DNA from: Anadara kagoshimensis
Lineage: Eukaryota; Mollusca; Bivalvia; Arcoida; Arcidae
Direction: 5' to 3'
DNA length: 64,000 nt
Assembly: GCA_021292105.1 (NCBI GenBank)
Contig: CM037870.1
Coordinates: 10,536,486-10,600,485, forward strand
Part shown: positions 13,703 through 24,504 of the stretch, piece after piece
How positions within the stretch are numbered: position 1 is the stretch's first letter
Layout of the letters: every line of letters starts with the position of its first letter
Position numbers and translations under genes: made by a program
The notes under the pieces: model-generated
Seen by the model: only the letters and a program-made list of their open reading frames with translations
Databases searched by the model: none
What the model was told of the DNA's origin: nothing

Positions 13703-13962
13703 CAAATTACAATCCAAAAAACAAAGTAAAAACTGGCACATTAAGATGAAAGAAACCAAACATGCCCGAATTTCAATGCAGAAGCAAAGTAAAAACTTAG
13801 AAACTGACAAATTAAACACGTAAACTTTCACCCCGAATATGCGGCAGGGTGCTCCAGAAGGGTAGACACCTGTTATTGTGCTAGTTACACCCGCTATATG
13901 TGATATCAAAATTAAATGAATGGAACATAGAACTATAGAACGTCACATATATCCAGCACAAT
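13703..13962 (-). mobile_element. Retroelement 3' UTR copy with duplicated tail
   Basis: The tail block (AAGCAAAGTAAAAACT) occurs twice, starting near 13710 and 13774 (period 64 bp), before the usual GGTGCTCCAGAAGGGTA and GCTAGTTACACCCGC blocks. Confidence 0.65.
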
Positions 13963-14964
13963 TGTTTGCTCAGGAAGATAAGCAAGTCTTGTCTTGCTGA
14001 ATACATCCATCACTTGTGAAAAGAAAATTGGGACAGAAAAAAATCATGAGATGTCAAATTTATTTTTGAATGTGACAATTTCTCATGAACAGATATTGCA
14101 GAAATAAGCTGTAAGTGTGGTCCATATATAGTGTTTAAAATGGTACAGGCATCAGTTTGGAGATCATTCAAATATATGTGCTGATACAATAGGTTTAATG
14201 CAACATAAATAAAAATGCTGCACAAGACCACATTCTGCGTATTTTAGACGCAGGTTGTTATTGAAATGTTATTAACACACTCTCACAATTGTAATTAGTT
14301 TGTATAAAATTATAACACGATTTTGGATATTTCAGTATCAGAGATATTTAATGCAATTCAGGAGTAATTAAAATATTCTGGTGTTTTCATCATGTATGTC
14401 ACATTTAAACAATCACTGCTCATTTATTTGAAACATTATAGAGAGAGACTGACAGATATTCACATTGATGACATAGTGGGTGGTATAGTTAAACATAAAT
14501 TCGTATTTTCCAGACTTCTTGATATAAGAGTCTTCCTGTAATAGCTCTTGGAATGCCATAACGACATGTTTCTCACCTGTTTGCCCAGAAGATGTTAATA
14601 GCTCATTACATGCATTTCAGCATTCGTGCTTCGTGCTGTTTGCATCATGAAATTATTTGGCATTCTTTTGCTTATACTCTGTAGATAGCCCAAAACGACG
14701 ACAACTATAAAAAGATATTCTCGACTACATAATTTTGATTATATATATAACATATTGTGTGTGTCTGGGAATACTAAGTGCGACAATACAATATAGTTAC
14801 TGGTACAACTGCCAAATTTCATACCATTTTAAATGTATACAAATACAATATGTATACAATATACAGAGTTTTCATTTTTAACATTTCCAATAAATCTTGA
14901 GGCGTTTTTGTTTTTGATTTTTATAATTTAATGTAGAATGAGTTTTTTTAGATAGACAATTATG

Positions 14965-15035
14965 CAAGTCAATATCAAGAAAAAACTTTGTAAACTGACA
15001 ATTTAGTTAAACACGTGAACTTTCACCAGTGTTGG
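14965..15035 (-). mobile_element. Retroelement tail fragment
   Basis: AACTTTGTAAACTGACAATTTAG then AACACGTGAACTTTCACCAG; about 70 bp only. Confidence 0.5.
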
Positions 15036-15942
15036 CGTTATACGTTCGATAATTTCAACAATTTATACTTAATGTAAAAACTGATATTCATGAAACTGAA
15101 AACAAATACATCTTCTGAAAAAGACGTCAAATGCCACATGAAAATAATAATAACATATAAATAATTGAAAGCATTTGAACAATGAAACAGGGAAAATTAA
15201 AAAAAAAACATTTTAGAAGAAAACACTTTGCAGTTTACACATATTGTATTTGACAATAACAGTGCAATCGAGAGCACACACAATATAAGAAAGAAACAAT
15301 CAAACCTATTAACAAATGACAACCACTAAAACTTCCGAGTTAACATGATTCCAGTAGGTTGTGCAGTCACATCCGACAATAGGTATAAATACGCCATTTA
15401 ATAAGTAAAATAAGCCTTTTTGTGATTACTGTTTTCTTTGGTTTTCTATCTAGCTTTATGACAAGTCTCAACACTTTCTAATACGCGTCTATGTTTAATT
15501 GTATTTTGGGATACTACGAGTAACATTTCTGTTTGATTTTAGTATCATGGATAAGCTATTGTTACCAAAATATAATAAATGTCCGCCACTTTTCAAAACT
15601 CCTGTTGAGTTTAAAAAGTTCTTTAAAAATTTATAAGCCATTTATAACCATCCGTTAGACTGTGTTTTTATTATTTACAGCAATTTTGTGAATATTAATG
15701 CAATTGTTTTAAACGACATAACATATTCAGAACATTAATATATAAAATTAATACTATATGCGTTATAAAGCTTGTTTTATCAACCACTAATTTTCCCATT
15801 AATGTTCAAATCATAATTATTTATAATATTAAAAGCCATATGAGCATACCATACGTAAAACAAACGTTAATAATACTAGGGACCAGGTATGTTGCGGTAT
15901 AATTAAAAAACTATATTAAAATATAACCCCCAAAAAATCTAC

Positions 15943-16140
15943 AAATTACATATTATACCAGTCTTAAGTTTACAGCACTAGACGGCCATTTTAGAATACA
16001 ATTTCTCGTTAGTAGTGCTTGGACCAAAGTTATGAAACCAAAACTTTTTTCAAGATGTTGAAAAGAAACCCAAAGACTAAAATATATTTTACTAAAACCT
16101 GCTAAGGAAATACTTTGCATGAGGGAGTATACCTTATACA
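15943..16140 (-). repeat. Hammerhead repeat unit in Wnt6 intron 1
   Basis: A near full-length unit (TTACATATTATACCAGTC to TGCATGAGGGAGTATACCTT), on the same strand as Wnt6 and so transcribed within its pre-mRNA. Confidence 0.78.
15974..16019 (-). ncRNA. Hammerhead motif, core decayed but stems intact
   Basis: Stem I AGCACUA/UAGUGCU is perfect, and GUC is present. CUGAUGA reads CUAACGA (G5 lost) and GAAA reads AAAA, so it should be inactive. Confidence 0.7.
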
Positions 16141-16924
16141 CCATTTCCAATTATTTTCAGTTTGTGTTCGCGTAGCGTAATGTACAATTTACTATGGATC
16201 CAACAAGTGTCAATGTTAATATAATAATATTGGTATATTTTTAAGAAGTTTATTACAATGTCAAAAATAAAATAACAATGCGAAAAACTCAAACAAGAAA
16301 AACCTTTACAATATAATAATATAAGAATTTAAATGTTGCACTTTATGTGTAACTTTACATTCGCATGGATGTCTGTGTGATAAAGTATGAAATAGTAGAA
16401 TTCTTAGTTTTATTACAAATAATTTATTACCATTAATAGTGCCAAATGACATGATAAAAACAATTTGTAACGATATGTCATAATACATTAGACGGGCAAC
16501 TCGTATTTTGTATCATGACGCATATTATTACGGCGTGTAATACATGCTTATAATTTAATAAAAAATATGTCAAAAATATTTTGGAAAAAGTTATTCATTA
16601 TTCTCGGTGAATTATTTTTATTTTTATATATAGAATTTTTGCATTAGTACAAATTGAAGATAAACCAATTTTTTCACGAAAAAAGTTTTACATGTTGTAG
16701 ACTAAAAAGTTAAAATTCTTAACATAAATTATGAGCCTATGACCCACCTGTTAGTAAATTTGATATTCAAAAGTCGCAATAAATATTCATGCACGAACTA
16801 AGTCAGCTGATAAGTATAGATTATTTAGTTTCGTTTATCCATGTTTTGTATGGGAAAACGTGAATTCATATTCATATGATGGTGGTATCAGGAATTTATG
16901 TTGATGATGTTAAAGACCTTAATA

Positions 16925-17035
16925 CCAGCTAAAATATTTTTCAACATCTTAAATATATTTTGATTTTCACAATTTTGGTCCCAGTGCTACTGACGAGGAT
17001 TTTTATTCTTAAACGGCCATCTAGTGCTGCAAAAT
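16925..17035 (+). repeat. Hammerhead repeat unit, degraded, in Wnt6 intron 1
   Basis: Plus-strand partial unit (ATTTTTCAACATCTTAAATATATT to AGTGCTGCAAAATTAAAT). Together with 15943-16140 it makes an inverted pair about 0.8 kb apart. Confidence 0.6.
16983..17028 (+). ncRNA. Hammerhead motif, decayed
   Basis: CTGACGA still fits CUGANGA, but GAAA reads TAAA, the triplet is ATC, and the stem I strand reads AGTGCTA, no longer complementary to TAGTGCT. It should be inactive. Confidence 0.5.
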
Positions 17036-17600
17036 TAAATAGCTTAGTTATATTACACGGCGTCGTTGATGAAATCATATTGCACATCTATTTTATTAAT
17101 AGGATCATTGTATAATTATTTTATTTTAAAAATTAAAAATAAATGTTTGGAGTCAATTAAGGTAAGCAGGTAAATTTAATTTAATTTAGATAAAATTAAA
17201 TATTAAATTAATATATCAATTTCAATGTATAAAATTTGAGATTGGACATCAAATATATTTATTAAACAATCAATCATTTTGAAATTTATTTTTACATTTT
17301 AATTTAACAATGTTATTTTAAAATTTAGACAAGAAGTCACTCAAGCGTGACATAAAGCTTATGAAACCGATCAGCTTACAAAATCATTAGAATATAACTA
17401 AATATCTTTCAGTCTGTTTGACATTATTAATATTAAAGTCAATCCCGATATTGATTACAGATTATCGCCTTATAAGACAGAAGGATTATCGACTATTAGA
17501 TAATTATCAATATTATTATGACTTAATCATCTTCACTGAGTGGTTAATTATGATTACAACACATTCATTCATATCTAAATTATACTTTAGTTCGGGCGTG

Positions 17601-17618
17601 AATCATGACCGATCAAAG
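17601..17618 (+). promoter_or_regulatory. TCF/LEF-type motif in Wnt6 intron 1
   Basis: AATCATGACCGATCAAAG, differing at one base from 18380-18397 and in the same orientation, on the other side of exon 1 (779 bp away). It could be a duplicated TCF site or the remnant of a local duplication. Confidence 0.3.
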
Positions 17619-17990
17619 AACAATTCATAAGTGCGCTGTTTTAAGATTTTAATTGTCCCAATTTGATAAATTACCATAATTATATTAAATATTTACAAAT
17701 TATTATACAACCAAAACTAGATCAGTCAAAAAAATTAAAAAATCATCAATACGATGGAAGGAAGACGCTGACAACAAACTTTCTTAAAATTATTCCTTAT
17801 GCACTATATTTATTTATAAATCAAAGCTATACATCTGTCTTACGTGTTTAAGTGAAACATCTTATGATGTATATATAAAAACGCGAGTCTACAACTCACT
17901 TTTGATCATTGAAAAAAGGGTTAATATGTAAATTAGATGTATGTAAATAATGAATATGTAAATTAGATGATGTATACTCTTAATACTCAC

Positions 17991-18064
17991 CACCAGAGCC
18001 CTATGATATTGGCCGGAAAGATGAGGTAGAAATACAGTCCGACCAAAATCCCTTGAACTCGCAT
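17991..18064 (-). CDS. Wnt6: Wnt6, coding exon 1 (start codon and signal peptide)
   Basis: This 74-nt exon is too short for an ORF scan. On the minus strand ATG (18064-18062) sits in a good start context (CTGACCATGC). The product is MRVQGILVGLYFYLIFPANI followed by IGLW, then TG of a split Trp codon, with a GTGAGT donor immediately after. Residues 6-17 form a hydrophobic signal-peptide core. The phase-2 end joins exactly with exon 2, which starts with the missing G, giving LWWAVGSPLVMDP, the same junction as in vertebrate Wnt6. The join of signal peptide, split Trp and phase is strong evidence although the exon is short. The 15.6-kb intron to exon 2 is long. Confidence 0.9.
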
Positions 18065-18420
18065 GGTCAGGTAAGCAGTGCCGATATAATTCTCGACGAC
18101 TTCAATCCGTTACGTAGTCTTTAATTAAGAAATAACTTTATTCTTTTTGGCGAGGAAATCTAAGCAGTGGGTAACACAATATGCTTTATCCAACTGAAAA
18201 TTGAAAACGGTGGGATAATCGTACGTAGGTAATTTTTCTTGACATTACATAAAGTTGATAGGAAGTTGTGTAAGTTTATTACAAATACAACCAAATTAGA
18301 TTCTCCGAACGAGGAATCATTGAGGTTTTTCTGTAGCTGAGTACTACCCTGTCAATCTGAGCTGAAGTGTAATCTTGTCAATCATGACCAATCAAAGTGT
18401 TAATAGCTGAGAATACAATT
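18065..18420 (-). promoter_or_regulatory. Wnt6: Probable Wnt6 5' UTR and proximal promoter
   Basis: The sequence directly upstream of the Wnt6 start codon is free of recognised repeats. I see no clear TATA box at a useful distance, so the transcription start cannot be placed. It includes a TCF/LEF-type site (ATCAAAG, 18391-18397). Assignment rests on position only. Confidence 0.4.
18380..18397 (+). promoter_or_regulatory. TCF/LEF-type motif upstream of Wnt6 exon 1
   Basis: AATCATGACCAATCAAAG contains ATCAAAG, which fits the TCF/LEF core (A/T)(A/T)CAAAG. It lies about 320 bp upstream of the Wnt6 ATG. A 17-of-18 match occurs at 17601-17618 in the start of intron 1. Such short cores are common by chance, but the shared flank is not part of the core. 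Confidence 0.3.
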
Positions 18421-20440
18421 CCAGAATCCAGTTGGCCAATATTCAGGAACACTCTACATAGGAACGTAATAGATCAACTTTGACAATATCCATCGCGATC
18501 ATAAACAATGTAACACATCACTATAAGAACCTGTTTAAGGTAAATAAACTCCATCATTCCGGTACAAAACCATTTTCTTCGAGGTATGGATTCATAACTT
18601 TCCCATTTTGTGGTATTTTCAGACATGCGTAAGTTCTATTTTGAAAGTCAAAAACTCGGTAAAAATCGTAAATCCTTCCTGTATGTTGGCTGTCCCTTCC
18701 ATGTTATAGAAGGTTTATTATCCGTTGAAATTACAAGCGTCAGAGCACAACATTGTCGGAGCCTGTAAATACAGAACAGTTTATATTATAACTCCACATC
18801 ATGTATATTTGTGTATTTAATTCTGTATTCAATCTAATCAAACTGTTGCTGTTTTTATTCCAAGATCAGACAAAAATCCAGATATCAATAATTAAATACC
18901 ACATATAGTTTTGCACTCTGAAATATTTGAAAGGCGTTTAGTCAACAGTTGTGAAATTACATTTTATCCAGTACCTGTATACAAAATAGTTACTATTACT
19001 TCACAAAAAGAACAAAACAACACAAATCAGAGTTAAAACCTTAATGATTTGATTTCCTCTTCTCTATTGTTATAAGTTTTAATACACAATGTATAAGTTC
19101 CCTTGATCAATGACCGTCCGCTTTGTACTAGATATATGATACTAAGGTCTCATTTGTATATACAACATAAACGTATATACCAGACCAGTGCACGCTTCTA
19201 ATATCATAAAAAATATATATGTATATTACAATTCTTCCTTACCTGTTTTAGTGATTTTGTAAAGATACAAGAAGTATTTCGTCGTTATTAGACAATGTCT
19301 GAAGGCTGATTATACCTACTAACCCATCCTAGACTAACAGTAGTAGATTTTTTTCTCTTTGCATAAATTTGTATAATCATTTAAAACATACTTTTTTACT
19401 GTGTTGAAAATTACTTAACTTTGTCCCATGTTGTGGTAAAGACAACTCAGAAAGAATTCTTCTTCTTCTCATTAACCAAGAACCGCCTTGCCCACCCAAA
19501 GATTTCCTTTGATGTGTAACACACTGACTTCATACCATTCCCTTATAACTCATTTAAATTTACATACGTATAACACAACTGTAGTCAATTGCTTTAAACC
19601 AATTGTTCAAATCGTTTATTTATATATTTTATTTTTTACTACTGTGTCAGACACATAGATGGATACTAAGATAACAATTTTATTATAAAATGGCAAACTG
19701 GACTTCAGTCTTATTTGAAAACTATGTCACTTTTTTCAAATTGATTTTTCTGAAAATCGTGATTTTGCAATCGGACATGGATTAGTATGTTTGTTTTTTA
19801 TTTTAATCTTAAAGGAGATATGGAATCCACTTTTTTCAAAATTTTAAATACGACTAGATTATATTCTAAACTATTATTTTAGCCGAAGGTGACAAATCCA
19901 AAACATCAAACCGACAAAACTACATCTTATGCACTTTATTTCAACTAAAGTTTAAAATGTTTAACAAGCAATTTATGGTTTAAAGAAACTTTGCAATAGC
20001 AAGAAACATAAACACCGCAGCACAACTAAAGAATAAATGAATAAAGAATACATTATACACTTACATACATTGATAGCGGATATGTACTCGTAACTTCGGG
20101 CTTTGAATGTGCATCAGGAAAAGACTCAAAGGTTTCAGTGTTTTGGTATATATAATGTTATATGACTTTAACAGTAGGAATTTTGTAGCAAATTTCCAAA
20201 AAAAACCCTAGCCTTGCAAATTAAGCAGAATTGCATGTGCTTGCAAAATAGAAAAACCACTTAAAGAAAAGACATCGCATCCCAAAGAGTCTCCATCAGT
20301 CGGATATTTTTATAACTGATAGTCTTAATATATGTCAACCTTTCTTGGTTACATTGGCTGTTGTCACTGACTTCATTTTTATTCAAATACATTTTTATTC
20401 ATTCAAAACTATCAACAAATGAAGAATCAAATCTAAACTA
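18421..20440. other. Non-repeat sequence upstream of Wnt6
   Basis: No supported gene. A short retroelement tail scrap (GGACATGGATTAGTATGTTTG) lies at 19775-19795. The rest may hold Wnt6 regulatory sequence. Confidence 0.5.
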
Positions 20441-20447
20441 CCATACA

Positions 20448-20585
20448 GTCCGTGTGCAAAATCAAACCAAAATTTTAGAAACTGGTAAACTTTAGTTTTA
20501 CATGTGAACTTTCACTAGGGTAGTGAGACCGTCTGCTCCAGAAGGGTAAACACCTGTTTGGCTAACTACATAAGCAACGTTTGTA
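20448..20585 (-). mobile_element. Retroelement 3' UTR fragment
   Basis: GTGAACTTTCACTAGGGTAG and GCTCCAGAAGGGTAAACACC. Confidence 0.6.
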
Positions 20586-20934
20586 ATGAAAATTGAGAAT
20601 GAACGGCAAATAAGACCGTTGTCTTGTTGGGAAATTACCCGACATTCCGATGATTTATTTGACTGATATTTCAATTTTTTTTTTTTAAAAAAACCCAGAC
20701 ATATTTGTTTTTTTTTTTTTTTTGCTAGTCTTTGTAATTAATAAACAACGGATTGTTTAAACATTTTCTTTTGTTGATCTATTTCTGATAATTATTTGTA
20801 CAATCAGAGTTGGATAGCGGTTCATTATGGACCTTCTTTACCTTTGAGATTCTGGAGATATGAGGGATGACCTAAATTAGAGATTGTTCCAGATAACGAT
20901 TGCTACACAATCTAACCGGAATACATAGGTATTT

Positions 20935-21130
20935 TCCCACGTCTGTGATCTCACATTTAAGTAAACAAACCATGATCAATTAAGTGTCTAATTTAGGGGA
21001 TATTCTATTATTTAGGACAAGACAAGCAAATTAATTATTACGAGCATAAAATGACTGCGCTTAATTAGTAATGGATGGCGCGCGAGACAGCCAATCGAGC
21101 GCACCGACGTGTGGCAATGAACAATCATCA
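20935..21130. promoter_or_regulatory. Candidate cis-regulatory element upstream of Wnt6
   Basis: A non-repeat segment about 2.9-3.1 kb upstream of the Wnt6 start. It is richer in GC at its right end than its surroundings and crowded with factor-like sites: GTAAACA (forkhead type, 20961), CAATTAAGTG (Nkx type, 20977), TTAATTATTA and CTTAATTAGTAATGG (homeodomain type, 21031-21074), then GGCGCGCGAG and GCCAATCG. It has no ORF of note. Motif density and position suggest an enhancer; function is inferred. Confidence 0.35.
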
Positions 21131-21139
21131 AATGTTGTC

Positions 21140-22660
21140 TATTTTACATAAGAAATTTGTCCGTATGTCTGTCTGTCTGTACGTAAGTTTATTTTAAGAT
21201 GGATATTATCTATGGCTTGATTTTATGAACGAAAACCCTTTTGAAATAAAATTCACTGAATGAATTTTGAATATTTCTATTTCTAATAATGTGTATCATT
21301 ATTTCAAGGTTCAATAGAATGCCTTATTCATAGAGTTTATTACCGACGTCTCAAAATTTCTCATAAATTTAGTCATCCCGCGATATTTCACACGCTTGGT
21401 GTCATTATGTGTCTTTGAAGTTCTTATCTTATAAAGCGTACCCGGTGATCTATTAGACTTTAACATTAGTAATATATCGTTGTATCTGTATTTTTCCGCC
21501 TCGATGCTTCTCAACTTTTCTTTAACTTAAAATATATTTCTTTATAAAAAATTTTCTGTAATTTCATTCAATTTAAAAAGAGAGAATTAATTTCTGATTT
21601 TCCCAGTTTTTATAGTAATTTATATGATACTGATATATTTTGTATATTTTATTGATACTGAGATTTACTGTGTAAAACCAAAACTATGTCACTTTTTCAC
21701 TATCAATGATCACTGACACATGCAAATTCTGACATACCTTCTGCTCTTTCATTTGTATTTAAAACATTTTGGAATTGCCTTGGTTTTTATACATTTTGTC
21801 TTACAACGGAAAAGGAAATATATTTATGACTTTTCAAATATCTTAATTTTAACATTAAATTCGGTTAATTCTAAAAACAAAATATATTTACTTAACCTTT
21901 TTCAAAAACTATTCGGATAGACCAGTAGCTATTTTAGGCAAACTCAAGCTTAATGAATTTCTAAAATTGTACTCAGATTCTAAAATCAAGACGGAAAACA
22001 TAACTTCATTTCTATAAGGACATTGCAAACCTGTCGTGAACAGAGTAATAATACATCATCTAAATACAGCGTCTTCGCTATGTATTTAGGAGGTCGTCTT
22101 GGAACTCTGATCGGGACTGACCAATACCTAAAAATAGTGCATATTTCTTTTGCTAAGCACTTGGGCATTCCAAAAAGAGCGTGGTACGCAAAACAACTCT
22201 CCCTGCACAATGCTCTGAACGTACTACAAGGGTAGTTTTGCCGCTTGACTTCAGTTGGTTAATTTCCAATGTAAGTGAAATATTCTTGAATGGTTAGTAA
22301 AACCCCATTCCATAAAATCAATTCACTTTAAAATGATCCTGCTTCAAATTAACATCTCGATATAATTTTAAAATTCTTGACTCATAAGTAAGTACTAAAA
22401 CCAAATAAATGCTTATTTACAGAGTTAATCGTGCATTTGTAATTTAGAAATAACAGATATAATAATAAATGCCCAAAGGTACAATTAAACCTATGACATA
22501 TATGTAGTTGAGGTCATGACCTTAAATGTAGTCCAGGTAATGACCTTAAATGATAAACAACACAATATGTTACTTTAAATACCTGTACAAAATTCAATTA
22601 TATTGTTAAATTTTACAATTAACAGTAAACAATTTTATTAAGCATGCATCAACATTTTTG
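21140..22660. other. Non-repeat sequence with overlapping short frames
   Basis: A GTCTGTCT run lies near 21167. At 22000-22235 both strands stay open for about 70 codons and GC rises slightly. I recognise neither translation. Confidence 0.4.
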
Positions 22661-22669
22661 ACCAAATAA

Positions 22670-22806
22670 TCAACCAACAAACATCATCCATGTCCAAATG
22701 ACAAACATTTTGAAATTGACAAATTAAGTTGAACACGTGAACCTTCAATAGGTACATGAGGCCGGTTGTTTCAGAAGAGTAAGCACATCCGCCATGCGTG
22801 TAATTA
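22670..22806 (-). mobile_element. Retroelement 3' UTR fragment
   Basis: CATCCATGTCCAAATGACAAAC, then GAACACGTGAACCTTCAATAGG and AGTAAGCACATCCGCC. Confidence 0.6.
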
Positions 22807-23144
22807 TAATTGAGAATAGGGTACTTTATCCTTTTACATAGAATTTTAAATTAAGACAGTCTTATTTTAAAAAAAATAGCTGACTGTATTGAAACTGTAA
22901 TTATAAATATTGACATCTCATTTATTTCTTTTTTTCACACTAAATGATGCAAAATGTTTGATAAATTATATAGAACCACAACTTAAACCAAATTTTACCA
23001 TTTTATTAAAGATGCTCATAAAGTTGCTATGAAGTTTTCAATGAACCTATGTAAATCCCATAGCAGACAACTAGATGTCTTTTATCAAAAACAAACATAC
23101 TAATCCATTGTAAGCGTAAAATGCATATAATTATGTAATTATAA

Positions 23145-23495
23145 AGTAGGCTGCTTGCAAATAAATTGTTGACTTAGGGATATTGCAAGCCTAGGCTTAT
23201 CAAGGCCCTCAAAAAGTTTTATGGCCGCCATTACAGTATTGTTGATAAGTTTGATGTCTCTGTGTCCAGGATTGCTCTGGATATATTTGAGGTCGCATAG
23301 TTCCATGTTCCTTTCACACAATTTTGATTAAACCCGTGGCGGGTGTAGCTAGCTAAACAGGAGGTGCTTACCCTTCCGGAGTACCCGGTCTCACTTCCCT
23401 GGTAAAAGTTCACTTGTCTAATCTAACTTGTCAGTTCCAAAGTTTTTACTTTGCTTCTGGATTGTGATTCAGACTTGGATTAGTATGTTTGTGTT
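23145..23495 (+). mobile_element. Well-preserved retroelement 3' end
   Basis: Begins at GTAGGCTGCTTGCAAATAAATTG in the RT C-terminus, runs through the 3' UTR (GGCGGGTGTAGCTAGCTAAACAGG, CGGAGTACCCGGTCTCACTTCCC) and ends ACTTGGATTAGTATGTTTGTG. It is close in sequence to 2951-3445, so both are probably young. A 30-bp inverted scrap of the tail sits at 23083-23112. Confidence 0.8.
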
Positions 23496-23999
23496 TAAAT
23501 ATGTCTTGAAACAGTTCTTAACACCGCATAAAGCATTGCAAAACAAAGGAGCTCCAATAGGATATATGCAAACAAATAAAGTAAAAAAGCAAACAATTGT
23601 CTTTTACAAACAATATTGGTTCCTTTTTCCAAGTATCCTACGAACGTTTCGAATATTTTCATTTTATGTCGTGACCTTTTATTTTCTGGAGCATCTGACC
23701 TCATCACCTGATGAATTTTTGCGTGCCTAACTTTTTTTTGAATTGTAATTTGAACATGGGTCAGTATTTTTGTGGTTTATTTCGATGAAAGCTTCGACAT
23801 TTCAAGTTTATTTTAATGATTTCCGTTTGAAAAACATACGAGCTGCAATACAAAACAAAGGTTTATTATCATAAATCATCAAAAACTAAGGTATACTTCT
23901 TCGTGAAAAGTATTTTCTCAGCTAAATTTTGTTAAATATATTTTAGTTTTTGGGTGTTTTTTATCCTTTAAACAATTTTGGTTTATCAGTTTTGGACCA

Positions 24000-24045
24000 A
24001 GCACTACTGATGAGGAATTGTATTTCGAAACGGGCGGCTAGTGCT
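24000..24045 (+). ncRNA. Hammerhead ribozyme motif, cleavage triplet altered
   Basis: Stem I strand AGCACTA (24000-24006), CTGATGA core (24007-24013), stem II GGAAT-TGT-ATTTC (24014-24026), GAAA (24027-24030), minimal stem III, then GGC in place of the usual GUC, and stem I return strand TAGTGCT (24039-24045), fully complementary to the first. Losing U from the N-U-H triplet should prevent cleavage. The fold is otherwise intact. Confidence 0.75.
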
Positions 24046-24316
24046 ATAAAATTAACACTGGTATAATATGTAATTTAAACCACTGACCGGTATCTCTGCT
24101 GGCGGCTGGTGCCCCAAAGATATCACAAACTCAGTAGCAAAAATTGTGTATTATTGTCAGAAATATACTACTGTCAAAATTTGAAATTCCTCAAAAACTA
24201 AGGTAAACTCCCTCATGCAAAGTGTATCCTTAGATAATTTTGGTAAAATATATTTAGGTCCTTTTGGTATCTTTTCAAAATCTGGAAAACAATTTTGGTT
24301 TCATAATTTTGGTCCA

Positions 24317-24355
24317 AGCACTACTGATGAGAATTTATTCCAAAACGGCGGTCTA
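24317..24355 (+). ncRNA. Hammerhead motif, decayed (second unit of dimer)
   Basis: AGCACTA and CTGATGA are intact, but stem II is shortened to GAATTTATTC, GAAA reads CAAA, and the stem I return strand has been lost (TCTATTAAAA). It is expected to be inactive. Confidence 0.65.
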
Positions 24356-24411
24356 TTAAAAATTAAAACTGGCATACGATGTAATCATTCATTAATTTAC
24401 TATTTAATCAA

Positions 24412-24464
24412 TGTCCAAATCAAAATCAAGAAGCAAAGTAAAAACTTTGAAACTTACAAATAAG
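24412..24464 (-). mobile_element. Retroelement tail scrap
   Basis: AATGTCCAAATCAAAATCAAGAAGCAAAGTAAAAACTTTGAAAC; a short tail between the two inverted hammerhead dimers. Confidence 0.5.
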
Positions 24465-24504
24465 GTACAATATTTGTATTGGAAATACTAATACTGGTTA
24501 TTGT

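Larger units (their letters stand above)
2377..17990 (-). other. Wnt6: Wnt6 intron 1
   Basis: A 15,614-bp intron between the GTGAGT donor at exon 1 and the CTCAG acceptor at exon 2. It holds about a dozen retroelement 3'-end fragments, two hammerhead-type repeat units near its donor end (15.9-17.0 kb), a CA microsatellite and an AAAT repeat. I see no other supported exon in it. Confidence 0.85.
23879..24375 (+). repeat. Head-to-tail dimer of hammerhead-ribozyme repeat units
   Basis: Two units begin TCAAAAACTAAGG at 23879 and 24191, a period of 312 bp. Each runs through a TTTTGG..CCAAGCACTACTGATGA block to ACTGG(T/C)AT near its end. The roughly 110 bp joining the units carries TATCTCTGCTGGCGGCTGG and ATCACAAACTCAGTAG. 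Each unit holds one hammerhead motif (24000-24045 and 24317-24355). Tandem hammerhead units are the genomic form of retrozymes, small non-autonomous elements thought to move through circular RNA. The second copy is more decayed than the first. Confidence 0.8.

Noticed and set aside
22023..22235. Overlapping 70-codon frames on both strands
   Set aside because: Neither translation is recognised, and splice sites do not define an exon.
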